A stretch of 64,000 bases of DNA from Sphingobacterium sp. UBA5670 (GTDB lineage: Bacteria > Bacteroidota > Bacteroidia > Sphingobacteriales > Sphingobacteriaceae): positions 99,925-163,924 of the forward strand of contig NZ_DIIM01000005.1 of assembly GCF_002420705.1 (NCBI RefSeq), given 5' to 3'. Made by a program: the position numbers and the translations under genes. Positions 43,300 to 52,680 of this stretch are shown one piece after another (positions within the stretch are counted from its first letter, which is position 1; every line of letters starts with the position of its first letter). The notes under the pieces are model-generated. The model was not told the origin of the DNA. It was given only the letters and a program-made list of their open reading frames with translations, and did no database searches.

Positions 43300-46200
43300 A
43301 TGTTTAGTATTAACCCTATCCAAATTAATCTGCGGCACTCCTCCTCGAAAGTGCTATTTGCAGCATTATTGATTGCCTGCAATATGGATGTAGCTGGGGC
43401 ATCGGTTCCATTAGAACAGGGCCACGGCGTTTTTCATTATTTTAATCAAGGGAAGATTAAAATCAAAGGAAAAGTTGTAGATAATAAAACCAAGGAGCCA
43501 CTGGCTTCAGTATCGATACTTTCAGGCGGAGTGACGAAGGGTTCTACGGATCGGAACGGAAATTTTGAAGTAGATATCGAAGTCGGCGGGAAAATTCGCT
43601 TTCAGATGATTGGTTATGAGGCTCAAACAAAGACTTACGAGGCCACTCAAGCCAACGTTCATATTGGGTTAAATCCGACATCTGAAGCGCTTGATGAGGT
43701 CGTTGTTACTGCATTGGGGATTAAACGACAAGAGAAAGAGTTAGGATATGCGACTACTGTTGTAAAAGGAGAACAATTAACCGATGCACTTTCCAACAAC
43801 TGGAGTGATGCGTTATCGGGAAAAGTAGCGGGATTGAATCTCATGCGCTCAAATGCGGGTCCGACTGGTTCGACCAAGATTATCTTGAGAGGGGAAGCTG
43901 ATCTTAATGGCGATAAAGGAGCTCTGATTGTTGTAGATGGAGTTGTTGTAAATGATGGTAGCGGTCGTAGAACGGCTAATCAGGGTGAAAGCACCTATGG
44001 AACAGGATCTGACAATATGCCCGCTGATTACGGTTCGGGCATTGACGATATCAATCCGGAGGATATAGAAAATGTGACTGTACTAAAAGGGGCGAGTGCG
44101 GCAGCTTTGTATGGACAGCGTGGGGCAAATGGTGCTATTATGATTACGACGAAGTCTGGAGCAAAAGGGAAAAAGGGAATAGGTGTTACGGTGAATTCGA
44201 ATACTTCATTGGAAGCAATTAACCGTATGCCTGACTTGCAATATGAGTATGGGCAAGGATTAGCAGGCTCGAATTATTACTCTTACGGTACAACAGAAGA
44301 TGGTGCTAGTACATCTGGAACTAGTTCGGCCTATGGACCTAAATTTGATGGACAATATTTCTATCAATATGACCCCGCTACACAGAAAGTTGGAACGGAA
44401 CGAACACTTTGGCAGCCGTATGATAACTTGAAAACTTTCTTTGATGTTGGTAAAACATTTACTAATTCAGTCAGTATCGATGGTGGAACGGATAAGACAT
44501 CAGCTCGGTTCTCGGCAACAAATGTAAATAATACTTGGATCGTTCCCAATACAGGATATAAACGTAACACAGTGGCTTTGTCGGTAAACTCTAAGGTCAG
44601 TGATAAGTTGCAAATTAATGCGAAAGTAAATTATACCAATAAATGGTCTGACAATTTACCCGGGGCTGGATATGGAAATCAGTCGCTAATGTATTGGTTT
44701 ATTTTTTGGCAACCCAATGCGGATATGAATTGGTTAAAAGATTATTGGGTGCAAGGTTCAGAAGGACAGAAGATTAAATATCCATTTTCTTCTTATCCTG
44801 AAAATCCGTTCGCGATATCTAGAGAATTTATCAATGGGATGAATAGGCATGGAATCACAGGGAATGTTCAGGCAAGCTATCAGTTTAATAAGAATTGGAA
44901 TTTAATGTTGCGTAGTTCCATGGATATGGCCTACGAGAACAGAGAACAAAAGCGACCTTATGATGCCGGTGCAAAAATGCCTTTCGGTAGCTACCGTACA
45001 CAGTCGATATTTTCCCATGAGACGACATTAGATTTCTTACTGAAATATGATAAAGAAATCAATAAAGATTGGAAGGTTTCAGCAACAGTTGGTGGTAGTA
45101 CGAACGATAATCGCTACAATAAAGATGAGATGCGAGCCGATTCGTTAACCTACCCCGGTGTTTATACCATGGCGAATGCAAAAGGTCAGGTGCTTAGCCT
45201 ACCCTATAGGAGCCACGAACAACGAAATGGTTTTTATGGTTTATTTACCGCTGCCTATAAAAATTTTCTATTTGTGGATGGGACTTATAGGGTTGACTGG
45301 GCAAGTACATTGGCTTCGGCGCTTGCTCCAGATAAAAGGACTTATTTTACATACCCTTCTCTAAATGCAAGTTTTATAGCTTCTGAAGTATGGAAATTAC
45401 CTCGTATTATTAATTATGCAAAATTGAGAGGTTCCGTATCAGGTGTTGGAAATGGGGGAAATAAACCTTATATGATTGATGCATCCTATGAAACTTCAGG
45501 GCCACAGTATCCAGGTGGTTTACAGATACCTTCGGTTATTGTAAATCCCTATTTGCAACCCCTACGAACTCGTTCAGTCGAATTGGGTACGGAGGTTCGG
45601 ATGTTTAGAGATCGTTTTGGTTTTGATTTGGCAGTTTATCAAAGTAATACTTCTAATCAGCAACTACAACGCGTAGTTGATGCATCTACAGGCGCGAGAT
45701 ATAAGATGGTGAATGCCGGTGAGGTACGAAATAGAGGGATTGAACTCGCGGTAGATGGTATGCCGATTAAGATTAAAGATGGATTCAGCTGGAAGGTTTT
45801 TGCTACATTTTCCATGAATCAGAATAAAATTATGTCTTTAGCGGACTCTTCAATGATCCTGCAAACTGGACCTGTTGCCGGAGGACAGCTTGTTGCTAAA
45901 GTTGGTGGATCCATGGGCGATTTGTATGGCATTGGATATAAGCGATCGCCAGATGGACAAATCGTTTATGACGCAAATACTGGTGTTGCATTATTGACTG
46001 ATGAAGTTGTCTATCTTGGAAATACCATTCCAAAAGGAAAAGTAAGTTTAGGTCATGAATTTAGATATAAAGGTTTCCGATTGAACTTGTTGTTTGATGC
46101 GCAATTTGGTGGTGTTTCACATTCTTTGACCCATTACAAATTAGCTGAGCAGGGAAAAACAAAGAATACGCTGCCCGGACGTTATAGTGGAATTATAGGA

Positions 46201-46566
46201 AATGGTGTCGTTCAAAATGCAGATGGAACTTATCGGAAAAACGATGTTATTGCGACGGATATCGACGAGTACTACCGTTCACATTATGGACAGGATAACG
46301 CTGAAGGTAGTACCTTTTCCACAAATTTTATCAAATTTAGAGAAGCCCGATTTGATTACTCTTTTTCCAAAACTTTTGTCAATCGTTTAAAACTGCAAAA
46401 AGCATCTGTTGGGGTATACGGACGAAATCTGGTCATCTGGTCTAATTGGCCAAACTTTGATCCTGAGTTTGGAACATTATCTGGGACAGATATTGTGAAG
46501 GGCTTTGAAATAGCTCAATTCCCTTCTACACGAACTTACGGTGTTAATTTAGTCGTTGGATTTTAA
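43300..46566 (+). CDS. SusC/RagA-family TonB-linked outer-membrane transporter
   Basis: Outer-membrane beta-barrel importer energised by TonB. 1088 residues: signal region (to about 35), a carboxypeptidase-like beta domain (about 55-135, GKVVDNKTKEPLASVS), a TonB-box-like DEVVVTALGI near residue 142, the plug domain (LSGKVAGLNL, LIVVDGVVVND, VTVLKGASAAALYGQRGANGAIMITTK), and a 22-strand barrel ending in phenylalanine, as outer-membrane barrels do. It pairs with the SusD-like lipoprotein 12 bp downstream. The ligand is unknown: no glycosidase, peptidase or sigma/anti-sigma pair is linked. Confidence 0.95.
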   Translation: MFSINPIQINLRHSSSKVLFAALLIACNMDVAGASVPLEQGHGVFHYFNQGKIKIKGKVVDNKTKEPLASVSILSGGVTKGSTDRNGNFEVDIEVGGKIRFQMIGYEAQTKTYEATQANVHIGLNPTSEALDEVVVTALGIKRQEKELGYATTVVKGEQLTDALSNNWSDALSGKVAGLNLMRSNAGPTGSTKIILRGEADLNGDKGALIVVDGVVVNDGSGRRTANQGESTYGTGSDNMPADYGSGIDDINPEDIENVTVLKGASAAALYGQRGANGAIMITTKSGAKGKKGIGVTVNSNTSLEAINRMPDLQYEYGQGLAGSNYYSYGTTEDGASTSGTSSAYGPKFDGQYFYQYDPATQKVGTERTLWQPYDNLKTFFDVGKTFTNSVSIDGGTDKTSARFSATNVNNTWIVPNTGYKRNTVALSVNSKVSDKLQINAKVNYTNKWSDNLPGAGYGNQSLMYWFIFWQPNADMNWLKDYWVQGSEGQKIKYPFSSYPENPFAISREFINGMNRHGITGNVQASYQFNKNWNLMLRSSMDMAYENREQKRPYDAGAKMPFGSYRTQSIFSHETTLDFLLKYDKEINKDWKVSATVGGSTNDNRYNKDEMRADSLTYPGVYTMANAKGQVLSLPYRSHEQRNGFYGLFTAAYKNFLFVDGTYRVDWASTLASALAPDKRTYFTYPSLNASFIASEVWKLPRIINYAKLRGSVSGVGNGGNKPYMIDASYETSGPQYPGGLQIPSVIVNPYLQPLRTRSVELGTEVRMFRDRFGFDLAVYQSNTSNQQLQRVVDASTGARYKMVNAGEVRNRGIELAVDGMPIKIKDGFSWKVFATFSMNQNKIMSLADSSMILQTGPVAGGQLVAKVGGSMGDLYGIGYKRSPDGQIVYDANTGVALLTDEVVYLGNTIPKGKVSLGHEFRYKGFRLNLLFDAQFGGVSHSLTHYKLAEQGKTKNTLPGRYSGIIGNGVVQNADGTYRKNDVIATDIDEYYRSHYGQDNAEGSTFSTNFIKFREARFDYSFSKTFVNRLKLQKASVGVYGRNLVIWSNWPNFDPEFGTLSGTDIVKGFEIAQFPSTRTYGVNLVVGF

Positions 46567-46578
46567 TATTAATTCATT

Positions 46579-48123
46579 ATGAAATCAACTATAAAACTTC
46601 TTGGATTAGGTATTCTTTTCCTTTCATTAACAGTATTACTGCATTCTTGTGATAAGAACTTTCAGGAAATCAATACAAACCCCAACAATAGTATAAATGC
46701 CTATCCCTATCAATTTATGCAGGCAGCATTTAGGGATGCGGTAGCCTCAAATATGTCACGAAATCGTTCATTTAATAATGAATTGATGCAGGTTACCGTG
46801 AATATTGGCGATGGAGAATATCGTATTTTTCGTTATGATATTAGAAATACTGTTGCAGATGGCCCTTGGAATTCACTATATCCAGAGCTGAACAATATCA
46901 ACGAAATTTATAAGCTTGCGGATGGTGGAATGAATGATAATGCTTCCTATCGGGGGATTGCATTGATCATGAAAACATGGATATTCTCTATATTGACGGA
47001 TACTTACGGCGATATACCTTATAGTGAAGCATTAAAGGGGCAGAGTGATGATATTCTTGAGCCAAAATTCGATGCTCAGAAAGACATTTACATGGATCTC
47101 TTCAGGCAGCTTGACTCTGCGAATGCGCTTTTGACTAAAAATACGGGTATAAAGGGAGAATATGATCCTATTTATGCAGGCAATATCAGTAAATGGCGGA
47201 AGTTTGGCAATTCACTTTTCTTAAGGCTATTACTACGGGTATCGGGGAAACAGGATGCCGAAGTAGCTAACTATGTGAAAGCCAAAATTTCCGATATTTT
47301 AGTTGATAATGCATCTACTTATCCGATTATGACAAGTAACGATGATTCGGCTATATTGAGATGGACCGGAACTATTCCTTTTGTTTCTCCATTTATGGAT
47401 GTGCGAGCACAGGATTTTAGAACACCTTCTTTAGGGAGTTTCTTTATTGATAATCTGGTTGCATGGAATGATCCGCGTATAAATATTCCTACTTACGGCT
47501 CTAATGGTGTCAATCGACTGGGTATTGCCCCTGTGAGTGGAAATTTTGTAGGGGTTCCAAGTGGATATGCTCCTGGTGAGGGATGGGAAAAACAATCTTA
47601 CTTTTATTCTTACGATCAAACCGTCAATAATATTGCGGTTAGAACGATGATGAATGAGCCTTTGACAGGTATGATTATGAACTGTGCAGAGGTGCAATTT
47701 ATTAAAGCTGAGTTGGCTTTAAAAGGTTTCTATACGGATAAACCAGGAGATCTCTATAAAGACGGGGTGGTGAAAGGGATCACAACTTGGCTGCCTACTT
47801 ATACCGAATCTGTTGAAGATTACTTAAATAATGGCGATATAAATTGGGACGACAGCTACAGTTTTGAGAAAAAGATGGAAATGATTCATTTACAGAAGTA
47901 TTATGCCTTATTATTTGTAGACTGTCAGCAATGGTTTGAATTTAGAAGAACTGGCTATCCGAAATTGCCTAAGGGAACAGGTTTGAAAAATAATGGTGAG
48001 ATGCCGGCAAGACTAAATTATCCGATTTATGTTCAGTCGGCAAATCCAACGAATTATAAGTTGGCTGTGCAAGCACAAGGTCAGGATGTCATTAGTACGA
48101 AAGTTTGGTGGCAAAGACCATAA
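46579..48123 (+). CDS. SusD/RagB-like substrate-binding lipoprotein
   Basis: Surface lipoprotein that lids the SusC barrel and captures ligand. 514 residues with lipobox LHSC (about residue 24), the early DKNFQEINTNPNN segment, a TPR-like helical core, and the SusD-2 group pattern (ILTDTYGDIPYSEALKG) near residues 135-152. Members with this motif (SusD-like 2) are often tied to peptides, nucleic acids or unknown ligands as well as glycans. It sits between SusC (12 bp) and the DUF5689 gene (28 bp). Confidence 0.92.
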   Translation: MKSTIKLLGLGILFLSLTVLLHSCDKNFQEINTNPNNSINAYPYQFMQAAFRDAVASNMSRNRSFNNELMQVTVNIGDGEYRIFRYDIRNTVADGPWNSLYPELNNINEIYKLADGGMNDNASYRGIALIMKTWIFSILTDTYGDIPYSEALKGQSDDILEPKFDAQKDIYMDLFRQLDSANALLTKNTGIKGEYDPIYAGNISKWRKFGNSLFLRLLLRVSGKQDAEVANYVKAKISDILVDNASTYPIMTSNDDSAILRWTGTIPFVSPFMDVRAQDFRTPSLGSFFIDNLVAWNDPRINIPTYGSNGVNRLGIAPVSGNFVGVPSGYAPGEGWEKQSYFYSYDQTVNNIAVRTMMNEPLTGMIMNCAEVQFIKAELALKGFYTDKPGDLYKDGVVKGITTWLPTYTESVEDYLNNGDINWDDSYSFEKKMEMIHLQKYYALLFVDCQQWFEFRRTGYPKLPKGTGLKNNGEMPARLNYPIYVQSANPTNYKLAVQAQGQDVISTKVWWQRP

Positions 48124-48151
48124 TTCGGTTCTTAATTTTAACGCGTAGATA

Positions 48152-49678
48152 ATGAAAAAATATATTTTTTATATAATAGCAGGATTCATGGGCTCGCTAG
48201 CACTTGTTTCTTGTAGCAAGGAAGGAAATTATCCTGGGGGTGTAGTTAGTTCATATATTGGTGTTTTTGACGTCAGGAACATTTATAAAGGACAGCCTGT
48301 ACAAATTAGTAAAGATAATCTGGATGGATCTACAACAATTGCTGGTGTCGTTGTTTCCGATCATCGCGAAGGAAACTTTCCTGAGGGATACTTAGTCATC
48401 CAAGATCGTAGGCGCTTGAACCAGCTGCGTGGTATAACAATACCTTTGGGAAAGGCTGCTGAAAATTACGTGATAGGGGATTCGTTGGAAATCAATATTG
48501 TTGGTAGCGAACTAACAAGGGAAAATGGCATTCTTCAGCTGAAAAACGTCGCTGAATCAAATATCGTAAAGATCGCTTCAGATAAGCCAATCCCCAATAA
48601 TCGTGTGACTGCAAAAGATATTTTGGCAAATCCAGATAAATATGAAAGTACGTTGGTTGCGATCGTAAAAGGTGGTTTTAATCCATTGCCTGCTGCTGGA
48701 GACATTTTAGAGGGACAGAAAACCCTGAATGATGGGTTTGGTAATTTAAATTTGGAGACCAAATCATCGGCAAAGTTTGCTAAGAGAAATCTAAGTGTTT
48801 TGGCAAATTATTTTGGGGTGATCTTTAACAAACAGGATTCAGAGGGAAAACTTATCCCTTATGAGGTTTTGCGTAAAGAATCGGATATTCAGGAATTGAG
48901 TTCGGTGATTGAGCACACCCCTGTGGCTATTTCTGGTTTTGCCAGCGATGTAAAAGGTGGGGATGGAAACTATGAATATATTCAACTTTTAGCCATTGAA
49001 GATATCGATTTTTCAAAAACTCCTTATGCTGTTATTGTTAGTAATAATGCGAATGCATCTACGCCAACAGGTGTTCCTGCGAAAGGCTGGGCGACAGGTG
49101 GAATGCGAACTTATAAGCTGAATATTACTTCTGGAACTGTTACAAAAGGCCAGTATTTCTATGTAGGCGGAAAATATAAATTGATCAATGGATCGAGTTC
49201 AACAGATATTTCGAATGCAAATTGGGTCGTAAATTATGATTATGTTGCCAAGGATGGTTTCGATGGTATTGGGACCAAAACAGGCGGACTCATGGCTAAT
49301 AGTGGTAACGCATTTGGAATAGCGGTATTTAATACGACGGCCGTGACAGAAGCAACAAAACCTGTGGATGTTATGTATATCTCTGGTGGCGGTGCATTGA
49401 CAGATGGAACGAAAGGTTACCGTATTACAAACAATGATTTTTATGACGTTATCGATCCACTATCCTTAAAGTCACAACCTTTTTTTATGGCGGGAACCAA
49501 TAATATCTTCTTAAAATATAATACAGCTGACGTAGGTTATTTTGTTAGTTTAGGAGGTGTCTATAACACATCTTTAGCACGATGGACTTCTGCTCGATCC
49601 CAGAATAATATCGAGATGACCAAGGCTTCTACGCTGAGCGAAATCGAAAATGAATTATCAACGAAAATTGAACAATAG
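48152..49678 (+). CDS. DUF5689 surface lipoprotein
   Basis: A 508-residue lipoprotein (lipobox LVSC, Cys21) whose N-terminal half matches DUF5689, an OB-fold-like domain (about residues 35-250: STTIAGVVVSDHREGNFPEGYLV-type strand pattern). The C-terminal half is beta-rich with GKYKLINGSS and repeated glycine turns and may be a carbohydrate- or ligand-binding module. DUF5689 genes regularly follow susCD pairs, sometimes next to extracellular nucleases, so nucleic-acid or nucleotide capture is a possibility. This is the last gene before the terminator-like hairpin at 49684. Confidence 0.8.
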   Translation: MKKYIFYIIAGFMGSLALVSCSKEGNYPGGVVSSYIGVFDVRNIYKGQPVQISKDNLDGSTTIAGVVVSDHREGNFPEGYLVIQDRRRLNQLRGITIPLGKAAENYVIGDSLEINIVGSELTRENGILQLKNVAESNIVKIASDKPIPNNRVTAKDILANPDKYESTLVAIVKGGFNPLPAAGDILEGQKTLNDGFGNLNLETKSSAKFAKRNLSVLANYFGVIFNKQDSEGKLIPYEVLRKESDIQELSSVIEHTPVAISGFASDVKGGDGNYEYIQLLAIEDIDFSKTPYAVIVSNNANASTPTGVPAKGWATGGMRTYKLNITSGTVTKGQYFYVGGKYKLINGSSSTDISNANWVVNYDYVAKDGFDGIGTKTGGLMANSGNAFGIAVFNTTAVTEATKPVDVMYISGGGALTDGTKGYRITNNDFYDVIDPLSLKSQPFFMAGTNNIFLKYNTADVGYFVSLGGVYNTSLARWTSARSQNNIEMTKASTLSEIENELSTKIEQ

Positions 49679-49683
49679 ATTAT

Positions 49684-49715
49684 ATCAATAAAGGGGCTGC
49701 GGCCCCTTTATTGAT
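49684..49715. terminator. Perfect hairpin after the susCD-DUF5689 operon
   Basis: A 14-bp perfect stem ATCAATAAAGGGGC/GCCCCTTTATTGAT with loop TGCG, six bases after the stop. No T-run follows directly, but its strength and place suit operon termination or 3' protection. Confidence 0.75.
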
Positions 49716-49802
49716 TATATTGATGGTATGTCGGTCTCCAAAAATTGGTAAAGCTAAAACATATTTTTATTATCTTCATTATATAACTATAAACGAAGAC
49801 TT

Positions 49803-50498
49803 ATGAACTTAACAGATTTAGTTACAGGTGGAGTAGGCTCTAAAGCGATAGAGACTATTTCAAAAATTACTGGTGTCAGTGAATCTAAGGCAAAATGGAT
49901 TGTAGCGGCAGCAGTTCCTTTGATGATTGCAGCATTAAATTACAATGCGAAAAACAAAGGGCAAGCGGAAAATATTGACAATGCTATTGATCAGCATAGT
50001 AACAGTGGTATACTCGATAAAATTGGCGATCTATTTGGACAGGGAGGAGCTGATCAAGCCGGTTCTGAAGACGGGAATAAGATTGTCAACCATATGTTTG
50101 GTCAAAATACCGAAGTAGTAACCCAGAATATTGCGGATAAAGCAGGCTTGAGTTCTTCACAGGTAACAGGGGTACTGGCCACACTGGCTCCTATCGTAAT
50201 GGGATATTTAGGGCAACAAAAGCAGGCTTCAAGTGGCGGTGGTATTGGCGATCTGATCGGTTCTGTGCTAGGAGGTGGAACACAACAGAATGCAGGTGGC
50301 GGTATGTTGGGGGGTATTTTAGGCTCTTTTTTGGGCGGTGGTCAAGAAGAACAAGCGCAAACAACGGAGCAGCCCACAGCGGGAGGTAGCATTACGGACA
50401 TGTTGGGTGGACTAGCAGGCAGTTTTTTTGATAAAAATAACGATGGACAGGCGAAGGGCAATATTCTTGATTCAATCGCCGGTATGTTTGGAAAATAA
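49803..50498 (+). CDS. DUF937 protein
   Basis: A 231-residue DUF937 protein. Residues ~1-65 are helical (ITGVSESKAKWIVAAAVPLMIAALN), a second helical repeat follows (GLSSSQVTGVLATLAPIVMGYLG), and the C-terminal half is glycine- and glutamine-rich with repeats of GGG-LG-L-G type (GGGMLGGILGSFLGGG), ending in DKNNDGQAKGNILDSIAGMFG. No signal peptide. Function unknown; some members of this family resemble YidB. It is a single-gene unit. Confidence 0.8.
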   Translation: MNLTDLVTGGVGSKAIETISKITGVSESKAKWIVAAAVPLMIAALNYNAKNKGQAENIDNAIDQHSNSGILDKIGDLFGQGGADQAGSEDGNKIVNHMFGQNTEVVTQNIADKAGLSSSQVTGVLATLAPIVMGYLGQQKQASSGGGIGDLIGSVLGGGTQQNAGGGMLGGILGSFLGGGQEEQAQTTEQPTAGGSITDMLGGLAGSFFDKNNDGQAKGNILDSIAGMFGK

Positions 50499-50565
50499 GC
50501 TGTGTTAAGCTATTATTTGTTTTGGAAAAGCGAGCATGAGCTTAAGCGGAGATGATACAGATTCT

Positions 50566-50612
50566 AAAAAGTATGAGGTCGGAAGTTCTACACTTCCGAC
50601 CTCATACTTTTT
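50566..50612. terminator. Long bidirectional terminator, DUF937 gene and trhO
   Basis: Perfect 20-bp stem at 50566-50585 and 50593-50612 (AAAAAGTATGAGG ... ends CATACTTTTT) with a seven-base loop, between convergent genes. Confidence 0.9.
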
Positions 50613-50624
50613 GTCCAATTCTTA

Positions 50625-51620
50625 TTAATCTTCAACCGATACTTTCGGAGGAAAATTTTTATGTTTTCTTTTGCTGATTTTATCAATATTGACAGGTTGA
50701 GGAACTTTAACATAATATCCTGTACCGTCATATTCACGTTTATTGGGATTTTCTTTACATGCTGGCGAACAGCATCCATCCATCTCCCAGCCACACTCAT
50801 CACATTGTGTGAAATGTTCATTACAAGTTGGGTTGGCGCAATTGATCATTTTGGTGGTTTGCTTGCCACAGTTAAAACAAGTCGATACCACGGATGGGTT
50901 GACCGAATTTACATCGACAGTAACACGATTGTCGAAGACGTAGCATTGACCTTCGAAATCTTCTCCACCTGCTTCTTTCCCGTATTTAATAATTCCGCCA
51001 TGTAGCTGATATACATCCTCGAAGCCTTCTTTTAACAAAAGAGCAGAAGCTTTCTCACATTTGATACCGCCTGTGCAGTACGTCAATATTTTTTTTCCTT
51101 TATATTGTTCAAGCTCTTTGATTTTCTCTGGGAACTCGCGGAAATTGTCAATATCTAGAGTAACGGCATTTTTAAAATGACCAACATTGTGCTCGTAATT
51201 TGAGCGTACATCCAATACAACCACATCCTCCTGATCTTTCATCGCTAAGAAATCTTTGGGTTCAAGGTGCACACCGGTTTGACGGTTGGGGTCAATTTCT
51301 TTTGGATCTCTCAAGCCAGAGTGAACGATTTCGGCTTTGTAACGGCAATGCATTTTAATGAAGGATGGTTCATCTACAGCGTCAATTTTGAACTCTGTTT
51401 TATTGAAACGACCATCGGCATAAATGGCATCCATATAGCTTTTACAAGCCTCAACAGTGCCCGAAACAGTACCATTTAGACCCTCGTCGGCTACAATGAT
51501 ACGACCGACTAAGTCCAGTGATTTACAAAATTCTAAGTGATCTGATGCAAATTTTTCGGCATCCTCGATAGGGCTGTAACAATAGTACAGCAAAGTTTGA
51601 TATTGTGTCATGATATTCAT
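50625..51620 (-). CDS. trhO: tRNA U34 hydroxylase TrhO (rhodanese domain)
   Basis: Oxygen-dependent 5-hydroxylation of uridine-34 in tRNA (YceA/TrhO family). 331 residues: N-terminal domain (about 1-115, GRIIVADEGLNGTVSG), rhodanese domain with active cysteine C182 in YCTGGIKCEKA, and a C-terminal cysteine cluster (CFNCGKQ, CANPTCNEHFTQCDECG, CCSPACK) that looks zinc-binding. Start could be codon 1 or the Met at codon 4. Length and motifs are typical. Confidence 0.92.
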   Translation of the reverse strand: MNIMTQYQTLLYYCYSPIEDAEKFASDHLEFCKSLDLVGRIIVADEGLNGTVSGTVEACKSYMDAIYADGRFNKTEFKIDAVDEPSFIKMHCRYKAEIVHSGLRDPKEIDPNRQTGVHLEPKDFLAMKDQEDVVVLDVRSNYEHNVGHFKNAVTLDIDNFREFPEKIKELEQYKGKKILTYCTGGIKCEKASALLLKEGFEDVYQLHGGIIKYGKEAGGEDFEGQCYVFDNRVTVDVNSVNPSVVSTCFNCGKQTTKMINCANPTCNEHFTQCDECGWEMDGCCSPACKENPNKREYDGTGYYVKVPQPVNIDKISKRKHKNFPPKVSVED

Positions 51621-51706
51621 TGATACCGCTGCAAACGGCGTTTAATGCTAAAAATAAATTTAGTGCAAAGCTACAAAAAATAATAAGTGGAATAAAATGA
51701 CCTTCG

Positions 51707-51922
51707 TCACCTTTTCTTCAAAGGTTCGAGGAGGTATTCCAAGCCATTAAGCTTTATTTCATAGAGTGTCGCTAGCTGCTGGCCTAGTTTTCCCTTTGGA
51801 AAGCCTTTTTGGTTATACCACAAAAGATAAGGCTCAGGAAGATTACATAAGGTGTATCCCTGGTATTTGCCAAATGGCATCTTGACTGTAACAAGCTCGG
51901 TTAAAATTTCAGGATTCAACAT
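51707..51922 (-). CDS. DUF3820 small protein
   Basis: A 71-residue protein matching DUF3820: MPFGKYQGYTLCNLPEPYLLW and a short helical tail. DUF3820 is related to small exonuclease-associated or quorum-type domains, but its function is not established. Its ATG overlaps the stop codon of the upstream glycosyltransferase by one base (TAATG), so translation is probably coupled; it closes the polysaccharide cluster. Confidence 0.75.
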   Translation of the reverse strand: MLNPEILTELVTVKMPFGKYQGYTLCNLPEPYLLWYNQKGFPKGKLGQQLATLYEIKLNGLEYLLEPLKKR

Positions 51923-52677
51923 TAGTCTTGAGGTTTTCCATAATTAAGACGGTGCCAAACCGCTTTTAGTGCGATGATGCCATGATTGAATAAATTGGGA
52001 ATGGTCCCATAGTAGTGTTTGAAAATAGCAAAGCGCTCTTTCAGGGATTCCTTATGTCTTTGTTTTGACATCCCGCCCACAAGATACCGGGCTACATATT
52101 GCTGTGCATTGATCGTTTTTTTTGCCTTTTTGGCACAACGAATAACCCAGTCAATATCAGCACATAATTTATAATTGAGATCGTATGGCTCGGCAATTTC
52201 ACGCTTGATATAGATGGCCTGATGGCATATATTCATACCATAGCGAAAGCTTTTCCAGTCGAAATGAGCCGGAACTTTATGCCGCCGTTCACCAATAATA
52301 TTCCGATTGTCGTCTACGAGGATCGTTTCGCCGTAAAGAATATCGGCATTATCGCTCAGTTTGGCGAGGTTCTCAATGCTATTCAGATCATAAATCTCAT
52401 CTCCGGAATTTAAAAAAAGAACATAATCACCTGTTGCTAATGCTAATCCCTTATTCATTGCATCATAGATCCCCTTATCCTTTTCGGAGAGTAGAACGGT
52501 GATTTTATCCCTGTATTTTTGGATGATCTCTAATGTTCCATCAGTTGATTGTCCATCAATGACAATATATTCTATATGATCATAGCTTTGATTGACAACC
52601 GATTTCAGGGTGTGTTCTATGTCACGCACATTGTTGTAAACGACAGTTATAATCGAAAATTTAGGATGAGCAGACAT
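51922..52677 (-). CDS. Family-2 glycosyltransferase (WcaA-like)
   Basis: Inverting GT-A glycosyltransferase, 251 residues. KFSIITVVYNNVRDIEHTLKSV opens the nucleotide-binding fold; DGQSTDGT and LSEKDKGIYDAMNKG (donor motif) follow; LYGETILVDD and the C-terminal R-rich MSKQRHKESL complete it. It transfers a sugar onto a lipid-linked or surface glycan in the cytoplasm; donor and acceptor unknown. The gene is four bases from its upstream neighbour and overlaps the downstream one. Confidence 0.9.
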   Translation of the reverse strand: MSAHPKFSIITVVYNNVRDIEHTLKSVVNQSYDHIEYIVIDGQSTDGTLEIIQKYRDKITVLLSEKDKGIYDAMNKGLALATGDYVLFLNSGDEIYDLNSIENLAKLSDNADILYGETILVDDNRNIIGERRHKVPAHFDWKSFRYGMNICHQAIYIKREIAEPYDLNYKLCADIDWVIRCAKKAKKTINAQQYVARYLVGGMSKQRHKESLKERFAIFKHYYGTIPNLFNHGIIALKAVWHRLNYGKPQD

Positions 52678-52680
52678 ACT

